DNA from: Duncaniella sp.
Lineage (GTDB): Bacteria; Bacteroidota; Bacteroidia; Bacteroidales; Muribaculaceae
NCBI GenBank assembly: GCA_029052375.1
Contig: JAIDJD010000230.1
Coordinates: forward strand, 1 to 6,631
Direction: 5' to 3'
Length of the DNA: 6,631 nt
Below, piece by piece: positions 1-5,811 of this stretch. The number at the start of each line of letters is the position of its first letter. Positions within the stretch are counted from its first letter, which is position 1. A program made the translations under genes and the position numbers. Under the pieces are notes generated by a model. It saw only the letters and a program-made list of their open reading frames with translations, did no database searches and had not been told where the DNA came from.

Positions 1-1
1 C

Positions 2-295
2 ATCAGTGATACAGACATTGTGTATGACACTAGCCGGGCGGGAGGCAAGGGGGGACAGAACGTCAACAAGGTTGAGACCGCCGTCCGCGCCACTCATATG
101 CCCGCCGGTCTTTCAGTTCGATGCTCGGAAGAGCGCTCGCAGTGTCAGAACAAGGCTCTCGCCCGTGAGAGACTGATGTTGAAACTGCGCTGCCTGAACG
201 ACGGCCTCATAGCCGGCGCGCGCACTCGCCGGTGGTCTAACCATGATGCCCTCGAGCGAGGCAATCCCGTAAAAATATTCAGGGGACCTCTCTGA
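2..295 (+). CDS. prfH: Peptide chain release factor homologue PrfH, C-terminal half (5' end outside window)
   Basis: The reading frame is open from base 2 to the TGA at 293-295, giving 97 visible residues; the start codon lies upstream. The catalytic GGQ motif of class-I release factors is intact (bases 50-58), inside GGKGGQNVNKVETAVRATH, and is followed by the helical ERSQ..NK.LARERL segment. The C-terminus LERGNPVKIFRG matches the ERGNP ending that I recall for PrfH (about 200 aa in E. coli) and not the basic tail of ArfB or the long N-terminal domains of RF1/RF2. The GGQ loop enters the ribosomal peptidyl transferase centre and hydrolyses peptidyl-tRNA. In the PrfH family this is reported to act on ribosomes with damaged 16S rRNA, in partnership with the RNA ligase RtcB, whose gene is usually adjacent. 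No rtcB is visible, so a position upstream is inference. The gene ends 13 nt before a terminator-like hairpin. Confidence 0.85.
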   Translation: MSDTDIVYDTSRAGGKGGQNVNKVETAVRATHMPAGLSVRCSEERSQCQNKALARERLMLKLRCLNDGLIAGARTRRWSNHDALERGNPVKIFRGPL

Positions 296-322
296 CGGGG
301 TGGATAGTTTTCTGTAACTTTG
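291..322 (+). promoter_or_regulatory. Bacteroidetes-type promoter for the sigma factor operon
   Basis: TAACTTTG at 315-322 is a perfect match to the Bacteroidetes -7 consensus TAnnTTTG. The -33 position shows only TCTG (291-294), three of four bases of TTTG, at a spacing of 20 nt, which is inside the usual 19-21. Transcription would start near 328, leaving a 5' leader of roughly 60 nt before the sigma-factor ATG at 389. The -7 box sits inside the left arm and loop of the terminator-like hairpin at 308-343. Assignment rests on consensus match and position only. Confidence 0.6.
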
Positions 323-343
323 CAGTTGCAGAAAATTTTTTTT
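308..343 (+). terminator. Intrinsic-terminator-like hairpin plus T-tract after prfH
   Basis: Bases 308-319 pair with 324-335 to form a 12-bp stem with a single G-U wobble (315/328) and a four-base loop TTGC (320-323). Eight T residues follow immediately (336-343). It begins 13 nt after the prfH stop codon, where a rho-independent terminator would be expected. The stem is rather AT-rich, with 4 G-C pairs in the upper 8 bp and four A-T pairs at the base. The T-tract lies on one side only, so it would stop rightward transcription. The same bases contain a promoter box, so it may instead act as an operator or 5'-leader element. Confidence 0.6.
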
Positions 344-388
344 CATTCTCATGTTGAGTTTTTACGACTTTGTGTGTCTTACAGGTGT

Positions 389-877
389 ATGACAGACAAA
401 AAAGACATAGAGCGTCTTTTCAAGGCACACTACGCGCAGATGTACCGGCTCGCGGTCTCGCTTCTGCACGACGGCGACTTTGCCAGGGACATCGTCCATG
501 ATGTCTTTGCCCGGTTGCTTGACGGCTCTAACGACATACTTATCTCCGGAGGCTACCTGCTCAAGGCGGTCCGCAACCGCTGTCTAAACCATATACGCGA
601 CTGCGAGATACATCAGCGCATAGCCAACCGCTATTTTATCGAAGATGAGGAGTATGACGCCGAAGAGTGGCCGGACAGCGAGACAATAGCGCGGATCTAC
701 AAGCTGATAGCCTCCGAAATATCTGCTCAGGGGCGCCGTGTGATGGAGCTTAGGTTCAACGAGGGAAAACCATTCGGCGAAATCTCCGGGATTATGGGTA
801 TAAGCGAGAGCGCCATCTATCGCCACCTTGGCCAGGCACTGAAAACAATACGTAAAAAACTCAACGAAAATGGATAA
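389..877 (+). CDS. ECF-type RNA polymerase sigma-70 factor (FecI-like)
   Basis: This 162-residue protein has the two-domain plan of extracytoplasmic-function sigma factors and normal length for them. Region 2 covers about residues 7-72, with the core-binding/-10 segment around DIVHDVFARLL (34-44) and the following GGYLLKAVRNRCLNHIRD helix. Region 4 covers about 100-157, with RRVMELRFNEG leading into a helix-turn-helix (about 128-150, GEISGIMGISESAIYRHLGQ) that should read the -35 element. It would direct RNA polymerase to a small regulon, probably including the downstream receptor gene. The ATG at 389 was chosen because the upstream extension to a TTG at 320 has no sigma-factor similarity and would start inside the promoter box. 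Its stop overlaps the anti-sigma gene start, as is typical for sigma/anti-sigma pairs. The target regulon cannot be read from this window. Confidence 0.92.
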   Translation: MTDKKDIERLFKAHYAQMYRLAVSLLHDGDFARDIVHDVFARLLDGSNDILISGGYLLKAVRNRCLNHIRDCEIHQRIANRYFIEDEEYDAEEWPDSETIARIYKLIASEISAQGRRVMELRFNEGKPFGEISGIMGISESAIYRHLGQALKTIRKKLNENG

Positions 878-1511
878 ATACGACATCGTTCTCGATATCA
901 TAGAGCATCCCGAGAGGTACACGTCAGACCGGCTCGGCGAGATTCTTTCAGACCCTGAGACACGGGAAGTCTACAATCTTCTGTGCAAGGCAGATTCGGC
1001 AATGAGGTCGGGCCGTGAGGTGGACGTGGATGCCGAGTGGGAGGAATTCAGGAAGGGCAAAACCCTGCGTTCTCACAAGGCGTCTGCATGGTTTGGAAAC
1101 CGCGCCGCACTGATAGCCGCAATAGCAGGCACGTCTGCAGCCGCCGTGGCCGCGGGCATTGCAGTGACGGTGGCTGTGGTCAATCGCACCACGGCCGGCG
1201 AGCAGGCGCTCCCGTCTGCAAAAGAGGACATTGCCGCGGAAGTGGCTGTCGACACGGTCGCAACGCTGGCGGACACAGTAAAGGTGGATCTCAGCCCGGT
1301 GATGTTTGAGGATGCCTCTCTCGATGTCATAATGGAGACAATAGCCTCTGTGTATAATGTCGAAGTCAAGTTTGCCAATCCCGAAACAGCCTCGCTTCAC
1401 CTATACTATAAGTTTGAGCCTACGTTGCCGCTCGAAGAGATAGTGTCGCGTCTCAACACTTTCGAGCAGATAAATATCAGGCTTGAAGCAGGCACCCTTG
1501 TCATAGACTGA
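870..1511 (+). CDS. Membrane-anchored anti-sigma factor with a DUF4974-like periplasmic domain, FecR domain apparently absent
   Basis: This 213-residue protein should hold the neighbouring ECF sigma factor inactive at the inner membrane. Residues 1-75 form a charged cytoplasmic part; 77-105 are a single alanine/valine-rich membrane helix (ALIAAIAGTSAAAVAAGIAV region). Residues 106-145 are a short, low-complexity periplasmic linker. Residues 147-213 (MFEDASLDVIMETIA to the IRLEAGTLVID end) resemble DUF4974, the STN-like domain ending Bacteroidetes FecR proteins. Typical Bacteroidetes FecR proteins are about 300-350 aa with a beta-rich FecR domain between helix and DUF4974; the roughly 40-residue linker leaves no room for it. 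The ATG at 870 lies inside the sigma-factor gene (ATGGATAA, the sigma stop being 875-877), an 8-nt overlap pointing to translational coupling. Function is inferred from architecture and position, because the N-terminal sequence is only weakly recognisable. Confidence 0.8.
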   Translation: MDKYDIVLDIIEHPERYTSDRLGEILSDPETREVYNLLCKADSAMRSGREVDVDAEWEEFRKGKTLRSHKASAWFGNRAALIAAIAGTSAAAVAAGIAVTVAVVNRTTAGEQALPSAKEDIAAEVAVDTVATLADTVKVDLSPVMFEDASLDVIMETIASVYNVEVKFANPETASLHLYYKFEPTLPLEEIVSRLNTFEQINIRLEAGTLVID

Positions 1512-1514
1512 GAT

Positions 1515-4064
1515 ATGAGATGCCTGATAGCCGCGCTTATGGCCCTGGTGAGTTTCCTGTCGGCCGGCGCATACAGATATGCATATTCTTTCAACGCCAC
1601 TCCTATATCCGAGGCTATTGTGAGAATAAGCAAAGACCATCCGGAAATCAATATCACATTCATCTACAAGGAGCTCGACAACTACAGGACATCGGCGAGG
1701 GTGAGGAGCGACGACCCCTACGATGCGCTGAGGCAGGCTGTAGGATTCAATCCTATCTCTGTGATAAAGAAGAGCGACAACTTTTATATAGAGGCTCTCC
1801 AGCACGGGCGTTACCAATATGCCGGCAGGGCTGTCGGCTCTGACAACGAGCCTGTCGCTGAGGCTGTGGTGATGCTTCTCTCGCCCTCGGATTCGACGGT
1901 AATCTCTTTCGGAACCACCGATGCCTCCGGGCGTTTTTCGGTGCCGTGCGACAAGGAGGGTGTGATAGGCAAGATTTCATGTCTCGGATACAAGACTGTG
2001 GTGATGCCTTTCCGGTCCTTTGCTGTCGGCAAGATAGTCATGGCAGAGAAAGCCGTGGCCTTGGGCGAGGTGAAGGTCGAGGCGGACAATGCCATATTGT
2101 ATTCTGACAAGTCTGTCTACATACCCACCTCAAGGCAGAAAAACTCGGCGCAGACAGGCGGCGAACTGCTCAACCGCATGGCCATACCTCAGCTGAGAAT
2201 AAATCATGGAAGCTCTGTGGAGACGGCCTCGGGCCAGTCTGTGGACATCTTCGTGGACTATCTTCCGGCCACACAGCAAGACCTCGACGGGATGAAGACC
2301 TCGGACGTGAGGAGAGTAGAGTATTACGACTATCCCGCCGATCCACGGTTTCAGGGCAAGCGCCACGTGATAAACTTCATAATGCAGAGCTATGAATACG
2401 GAGGCTATGTAAAAGGTTTCGGACGTGAGAATCTGCTGAGCCATGACACAGGCTCGGGACAGGCGAACGGATATGCAAAGCTGCAGTACAGAAAGATGAC
2501 CTATGATGTGGGTGTCGGCGCCTACTGTATGAACTCGCATCACAACGGCACAGAGCAGACAGAGGTCTTCCGCCTGCCTCAGCCCGACGGCACACTCGAC
2601 GTTTTCGAGCGCATCTCGTCGCTCTCAGACTCGTATCTGAGGAGGTACGACTGCTGGGCTTCGGTCAAGGCTCTCTACAAGACCGAAAAAACCTCGATGA
2701 GCAATATGGCTTCGTTAAGCATGGACGACAGGCCGGAGAACAGGCAGAGCGGCCGGGTGACCTATTCCTCTGACGCTTTCCGGTCAGGGAGCTATGCAAC
2801 ACGCGCAAACAGCCGTGTCAATGCCTTTGCCTACAACGGCTACTGGACTTTCAATTTCTGGTCGGGCAGCACTCTTGTGCTCAATCCCTATTATGCCTAT
2901 TCGCGCACCAGCCAGCAATCGGTCTATGATGAGGCAGGACAGCTGTCATACGCCAACGGCGCCAAAGACAACACCCAGCACGCAAAGCTCTATGCCAACT
3001 ACAGCCATAAGCTCGGCAAGGCGGGGACGCTGAGCGCCAACTTTCTTTTTCTCTACTACACGAGCGAGACGGAGTATTCAGGCACCTCCAGCCTCAAGGA
3101 CCGGGCCCATACCTATCGCCTCGGCCCGGGCATGATGTACAATGCTCAATTCGGCAAGCTCTACAGCTACGCAGGCCTGGGCCTCCACTGGGACAAGTCT
3201 GTCTACGGCGACATCACAGAGACGTCTGCGGCTCCATGGGCCGATCTCTCGCTTCAGTATGCCTTGGACGACAGGAATTCGGTCGGGCTGGAATTCCATT
3301 TTCATGAGTCAATCCCGTCCACAAGTTACCGCAGTTCCAGCGTCGTGCAGTCCAATCCGCTGATGAGCTATACGGGCAATCCTGAATTGCGTCCTTATAA
3401 GTGTTTTGACCTCGGTGTCACGTACACTCTTGTGCCTTCCAACAGATACAGTCTCTCGCTCTATGCTTCGGGGTGGGCGTTGCAGGACAGATATGTGTAT
3501 GACTATCAGGCAACATCAGCCGGGATACTCCGAACCATACAACAGCCGATGGGAAGCTATGCCCAGGGCCAGTATGGAGTGTATGGCTCTGTGCGCCAGT
3601 TTGACGGCAAACTGCAGATAGCCGGCTCGCTGACACATTACATAGCCCATAACGGAGCGCCTTACGGCTGGACGAGGAGCTTTGTCAATTTCGGCCTGCA
3701 GGCTTACTTCTATCTCGGGAAATTCAATTTCGGCGCCTCCTATATTTCGCAGAAAGGCTATGCCGACGGAAGTATGGTGGGCTCATGGATGCGCACGAGA
3801 GACCATTATTCGGCTGAGGCCGGATGGGCCGATGCCTCATGGAATGTGCGTCTCTACGTCATGGATTTCGCCCGCTGGGGCTGGACAGACTCTACGCTCT
3901 CGATGCAGAGCCGGTATTACGATTTCAGGCGGCGCGACATAGGTACGGGCAGCCACGCCTTAGTCCAACTCTCGGCCACATACACTTTCGGCTTCGGAAA
4001 GAAGGTAGAGCGGGGCAACGAGGCATATCAGGCTTCCGGAGTGTCGTCCGGTATTCTTAAATGA
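1515..4064 (+). CDS. STN-domain outer-membrane beta-barrel receptor (TonB-dependent-receptor-like, OMP_b-brl_3 type)
   Basis: An 849-residue outer-membrane protein. Residues 1-19 are a signal peptide (LIAALMALVSFLSAGA; no lipobox cysteine). Residues about 24-95 are an STN domain (YSFNATPISEAIVRIS...), the periplasmic signalling module of transducing receptors. Residues about 101-183 form a carboxypeptidase-regulatory-like beta-sandwich (DASGRFSV, ISCLGYKTVV). About 190-292 is the plug (GGELLNRMAIPQLRIN, DVRRVEYYDYPADPRF, HVINFIM). From about 293 on, aromatic-rich alternating strands form the barrel, ending in the strand ALVQLSATYTFGFGKKV with a short SSGILK tail. No clear TonB box was seen, so energy coupling by TonB is likely but not shown. 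It starts 3 nt after the anti-sigma stop, so it probably belongs to the same operon, and its STN domain would contact the anti-sigma protein. Because no SusD gene follows, a classical glycan-uptake pair is not indicated. Ligand unknown. Confidence 0.88.
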   Translation: MRCLIAALMALVSFLSAGAYRYAYSFNATPISEAIVRISKDHPEINITFIYKELDNYRTSARVRSDDPYDALRQAVGFNPISVIKKSDNFYIEALQHGRYQYAGRAVGSDNEPVAEAVVMLLSPSDSTVISFGTTDASGRFSVPCDKEGVIGKISCLGYKTVVMPFRSFAVGKIVMAEKAVALGEVKVEADNAILYSDKSVYIPTSRQKNSAQTGGELLNRMAIPQLRINHGSSVETASGQSVDIFVDYLPATQQDLDGMKTSDVRRVEYYDYPADPRFQGKRHVINFIMQSYEYGGYVKGFGRENLLSHDTGSGQANGYAKLQYRKMTYDVGVGAYCMNSHHNGTEQTEVFRLPQPDGTLDVFERISSLSDSYLRRYDCWASVKALYKTEKTSMSNMASLSMDDRPENRQSGRVTYSSDAFRSGSYATRANSRVNAFAYNGYWTFNFWSGSTLVLNPYYAYSRTSQQSVYDEAGQLSYANGAKDNTQHAKLYANYSHKLGKAGTLSANFLFLYYTSETEYSGTSSLKDRAHTYRLGPGMMYNAQFGKLYSYAGLGLHWDKSVYGDITETSAAPWADLSLQYALDDRNSVGLEFHFHESIPSTSYRSSSVVQSNPLMSYTGNPELRPYKCFDLGVTYTLVPSNRYSLSLYASGWALQDRYVYDYQATSAGILRTIQQPMGSYAQGQYGVYGSVRQFDGKLQIAGSLTHYIAHNGAPYGWTRSFVNFGLQAYFYLGKFNFGASYISQKGYADGSMVGSWMRTRDHYSAEAGWADASWNVRLYVMDFARWGWTDSTLSMQSRYYDFRRRDIGTGSHALVQLSATYTFGFGKKVERGNEAYQASGVSSGILK

Positions 4065-4084
4065 TTTACGATTGTCTCCGTTGA

Positions 4085-4116
4085 TTTTTCCAATCAGAAA
4101 CTATTTTGTAACTTTG
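4085..4116 (+). promoter_or_regulatory. Bacteroidetes-type promoter for the EFR1-GNAT-hydrolase operon
   Basis: TAACTTTG at 4109-4116 matches the Bacteroidetes -7 consensus TAnnTTTG perfectly. TTTT at 4085-4088 is a three-of-four match to the -33 element at a spacing of 20 nt. The expected start near 4122-4124 gives a leader of only about 22 nt before the ATG at 4146; the leader ends in an A-rich stretch (4137-4141), which often replaces a Shine-Dalgarno site in this phylum. Bases 4108-4122 match 314-328 at the upstream promoter in 14 of 15 positions. No convincing terminator for the receptor gene lies between 4065 and 4108. Confidence 0.65.
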
Positions 4117-4145
4117 CGGTTGAAACCATCAGTTGCAAAAACCTT

Positions 4146-4907
4146 ATGCTGCACTCCATTTATTTCAGCCCGTCGGGGACAACAGCAAAGATTGCGGGCC
4201 TCATCGGCGCCCGCCTGTGTGACAATTGCGCGAGCCATGACATCCCTGTCAAACCTCTGCCCGCACTTGTGATAGAAGATGCGGACGACATCGTCCTGCT
4301 CGCTGTCCCTGTCTATGCCGGGCGTGTGCCCCGGCTTGCATCCGAGCGCCTGTCTGCGGTGCGCGGCAGGGGCCAGAAGGCGATTGCAGTAGCTGTCTAC
4401 GGCAACAGGGACTATGAGGATGCGCTCGCCGAGCTGTGCGACATCGCCGTGGCCTGTGGGTTTGAGGTAGTGGGGGCCGGCGCCTTCATTGCCGAGCATT
4501 GCATATTCCCAAAAGTAGCCGCCGGGAGGCCGGACAGCGGGGATGAACAGAAGATAGCGGCGTTTGTCTCGGCCGTAGGCAAGAATATCAGCGAGGGCCG
4601 TAGGCTCGACCCCGGCTCGGTAAAGGGCAACAGACCATACAGGAAGCCGGGGGCGGTGCCTCTGCATCCCGATGTCGACAGCCGTCTCTGCGACACTTGC
4701 GGCGCGTGTGCGAGACAGTGTCCTACCGGTGCTATAGATGCCTCTGACCTCCGCATGACAGACAGCTCAAAGTGTATATCGTGTTGCCGTTGCATCCATA
4801 TCTGTCCTCGCGGGGCGCGCCGTTTCGGCGGTATGCTCTACAAGGCGGCCGGATGGAAGTTTGCTCGAGACAATTCTCGCCGCCTCGAGCCGGAATGGTT
4901 TGTGTGA
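4146..4907 (+). CDS. EFR1-family flavodoxin/ferredoxin fusion protein with two [4Fe-4S] motifs
   Basis: This 253-residue soluble redox protein joins a flavodoxin-like domain to a bacterial two-cluster ferredoxin domain. The N-terminal strand and phosphate loop YFSPSGTTAKIA (residues 6-17) fit an FMN phosphate-binding site. Further conserved family segments are VPVYAGRVP (54-62), AVYGNRDYEDAL (83-94) and AEHCIFPKVAAGRPD (116-130). The C-terminal part carries two CxxCxxCxxxCP motifs: C182, C185, C188, C192 and C210, C213, C216, C220, each expected to bind one [4Fe-4S] cluster. C214 is an additional cysteine beside the second motif. Electrons could pass between FMN and the clusters, but the physiological partner and substrate of EFR1 proteins are unknown to me. 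It is the first gene after the promoter at 4109 and lies 31 nt before the acetyltransferase gene. Only one start is plausible: ATG at 4146, just before the conserved first strand. Confidence 0.9.
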   Translation: MLHSIYFSPSGTTAKIAGLIGARLCDNCASHDIPVKPLPALVIEDADDIVLLAVPVYAGRVPRLASERLSAVRGRGQKAIAVAVYGNRDYEDALAELCDIAVACGFEVVGAGAFIAEHCIFPKVAAGRPDSGDEQKIAAFVSAVGKNISEGRRLDPGSVKGNRPYRKPGAVPLHPDVDSRLCDTCGACARQCPTGAIDASDLRMTDSSKCISCCRCIHICPRGARRFGGMLYKAAGWKFARDNSRRLEPEWFV

Positions 4908-4938
4908 CAGTTGGTTGCTGGCAGGTTTAGAATCAGAT

Positions 4939-5811
4939 ATGGAAGGAATGGACAATATAACTGTCGGCTCTCTGGCCGGAGTGACGTTCGACAGGGTGGC
5001 CGACGCTTTCCTGCAGGCTTTTGCAGATTACGGGATGAAGCTCGACAGGGACAGTCTGAGCGATATGTTCAGGCGCCGTGGTGCAAGATTTGACCTCTCC
5101 TATGCGGCATTTGACGGAGACAGGATAGTGTCGTTCATAATCAACGGCATAGGCGTTCACAACGGCCGTCTGACAGCCTATGATACCGGGACCGGGACTG
5201 TGAAGGAGTATAGAGGGCTCGGTCTTACAGACCGTATTTTCGCAGGCTCGCTCGGTTTCCTCAGGGCGGCCGGGGTAGAGAGCTACCTTCTCGAGGTGCT
5301 GAAGGAGAATGTCCCTGCTGTAAAAATATACACTCGCCTGGGTTTCGAGACCATGCGTGGATTTGACTGTTACAATGCCTGCAATATGGATGTTCTCGGC
5401 CGTCTGGCCGAGGCCCGTGGAGGCTGTGTCGAGATACGCCCCATAGAGGCCGGCGAGGTAGGCGGGATGGCCGGGTTTATGGATTTCTGTCCTTCGTGGC
5501 AGAACTCTATCGGGTCGATAATGCGCAATAAAGAGGCGTTTCTTTGCGTCGGCGCTTTCAAGGGAGGTGTCCCTGTCGGTTTCGGTGTCTCTGAGACTGC
5601 CTATGGAGATATCACACTGCTCGCTGTGGACAGGAATCACCGCAGGCAGGGCATCGGGTCGGCTCTGCTGAAGACGCTTGTCGAGAACAACCGCGCAGAC
5701 CGGGCCAAGGTGTTGAATGTGGAGGAGAATCAAGGACCGGCGAAGTCTTTCCTGACAGCCTCGGGTTTTGAGTTTTCTTGCGGGCAGTACGAGATGGCCA
5801 GGCAGTTATGA
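4939..5811 (+). CDS. Tandem-domain GNAT-family N-acetyltransferase
   Basis: A 290-residue cytoplasmic protein made of two GNAT folds, about residues 6-150 and 164-288. The N-terminal copy has the family segment AYDTGTGTVKEYRGLGLTDR (80-99), whose acetyl-CoA loop R92-G-L-G-L-T has Thr where Gly/Ala is usual, then YLLEVLKENVPAVKIYTRLGF (YLLEV 116-120, LGF 134-136). The C-terminal copy has FCPSWQNSIGSI (183-194) and a canonical loop R235-R-Q-G-I-G240, followed by NVEENQGPAKSFLTASGFEF. The C-terminal domain therefore looks competent to transfer an acetyl group; the N-terminal loop departs from consensus. The substrate cannot be inferred. ATG 4939 is preferred; an ATG three codons on (4948) is possible, whereas the frame upstream to TTG 4861 overlaps the EFR1 gene without domain similarity. 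The gene ends in ATGA shared with the next gene, indicating coupled translation. Confidence 0.87.
   Translation: MEGMDNITVGSLAGVTFDRVADAFLQAFADYGMKLDRDSLSDMFRRRGARFDLSYAAFDGDRIVSFIINGIGVHNGRLTAYDTGTGTVKEYRGLGLTDRIFAGSLGFLRAAGVESYLLEVLKENVPAVKIYTRLGFETMRGFDCYNACNMDVLGRLAEARGGCVEIRPIEAGEVGGMAGFMDFCPSWQNSIGSIMRNKEAFLCVGAFKGGVPVGFGVSETAYGDITLLAVDRNHRRQGIGSALLKTLVENNRADRAKVLNVEENQGPAKSFLTASGFEFSCGQYEMARQL

Noticed and set aside
2..295. RF2 or ArfB as the identity of the GGQ protein
   Set aside because: RF2 and ArfB share the GGQ motif but the LERGNPVKIFRG ending fits PrfH; ArfB should end in a lysine/arginine-rich tail, which is absent.
320..388. N-terminal extension of the sigma factor from TTG 320
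   Set aside because: It would begin within the -7 promoter box and the added 23 residues do not resemble sigma region 2; ATG 389 gives the normal family length.
948..1400. 150-codon open frame on the minus strand
   Set aside because: Cysteine- and arginine-rich translation antisense to the anti-sigma gene, typical of a shadow frame.
4082..4096. TGATT / AATCA hairpin after the receptor gene as its terminator
   Set aside because: The stem is only five base pairs, all but one A-T, and there is no T-tract after it.
4113..4139. Ten-base stem TTTGCGGTTG / CAGTTGCAAA around the second promoter
   Set aside because: Three of ten pairs are G-U, its left arm would lie upstream of the expected transcript start, and no T-tract follows, so neither a terminator nor a leader structure is supported.
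4861..4938. N-terminal extension of the acetyltransferase from TTG 4861
   Set aside because: It overlaps the conserved end of the EFR1 gene and adds residues outside the GNAT fold; ATG 4939 is sufficient.
4933..5733. 266-codon open frame on the minus strand
   Set aside because: It lies wholly opposite the acetyltransferase gene, which has clear GNAT motifs; the translation shows no recognisable domain and is explained by GC-rich codon use on the plus strand.
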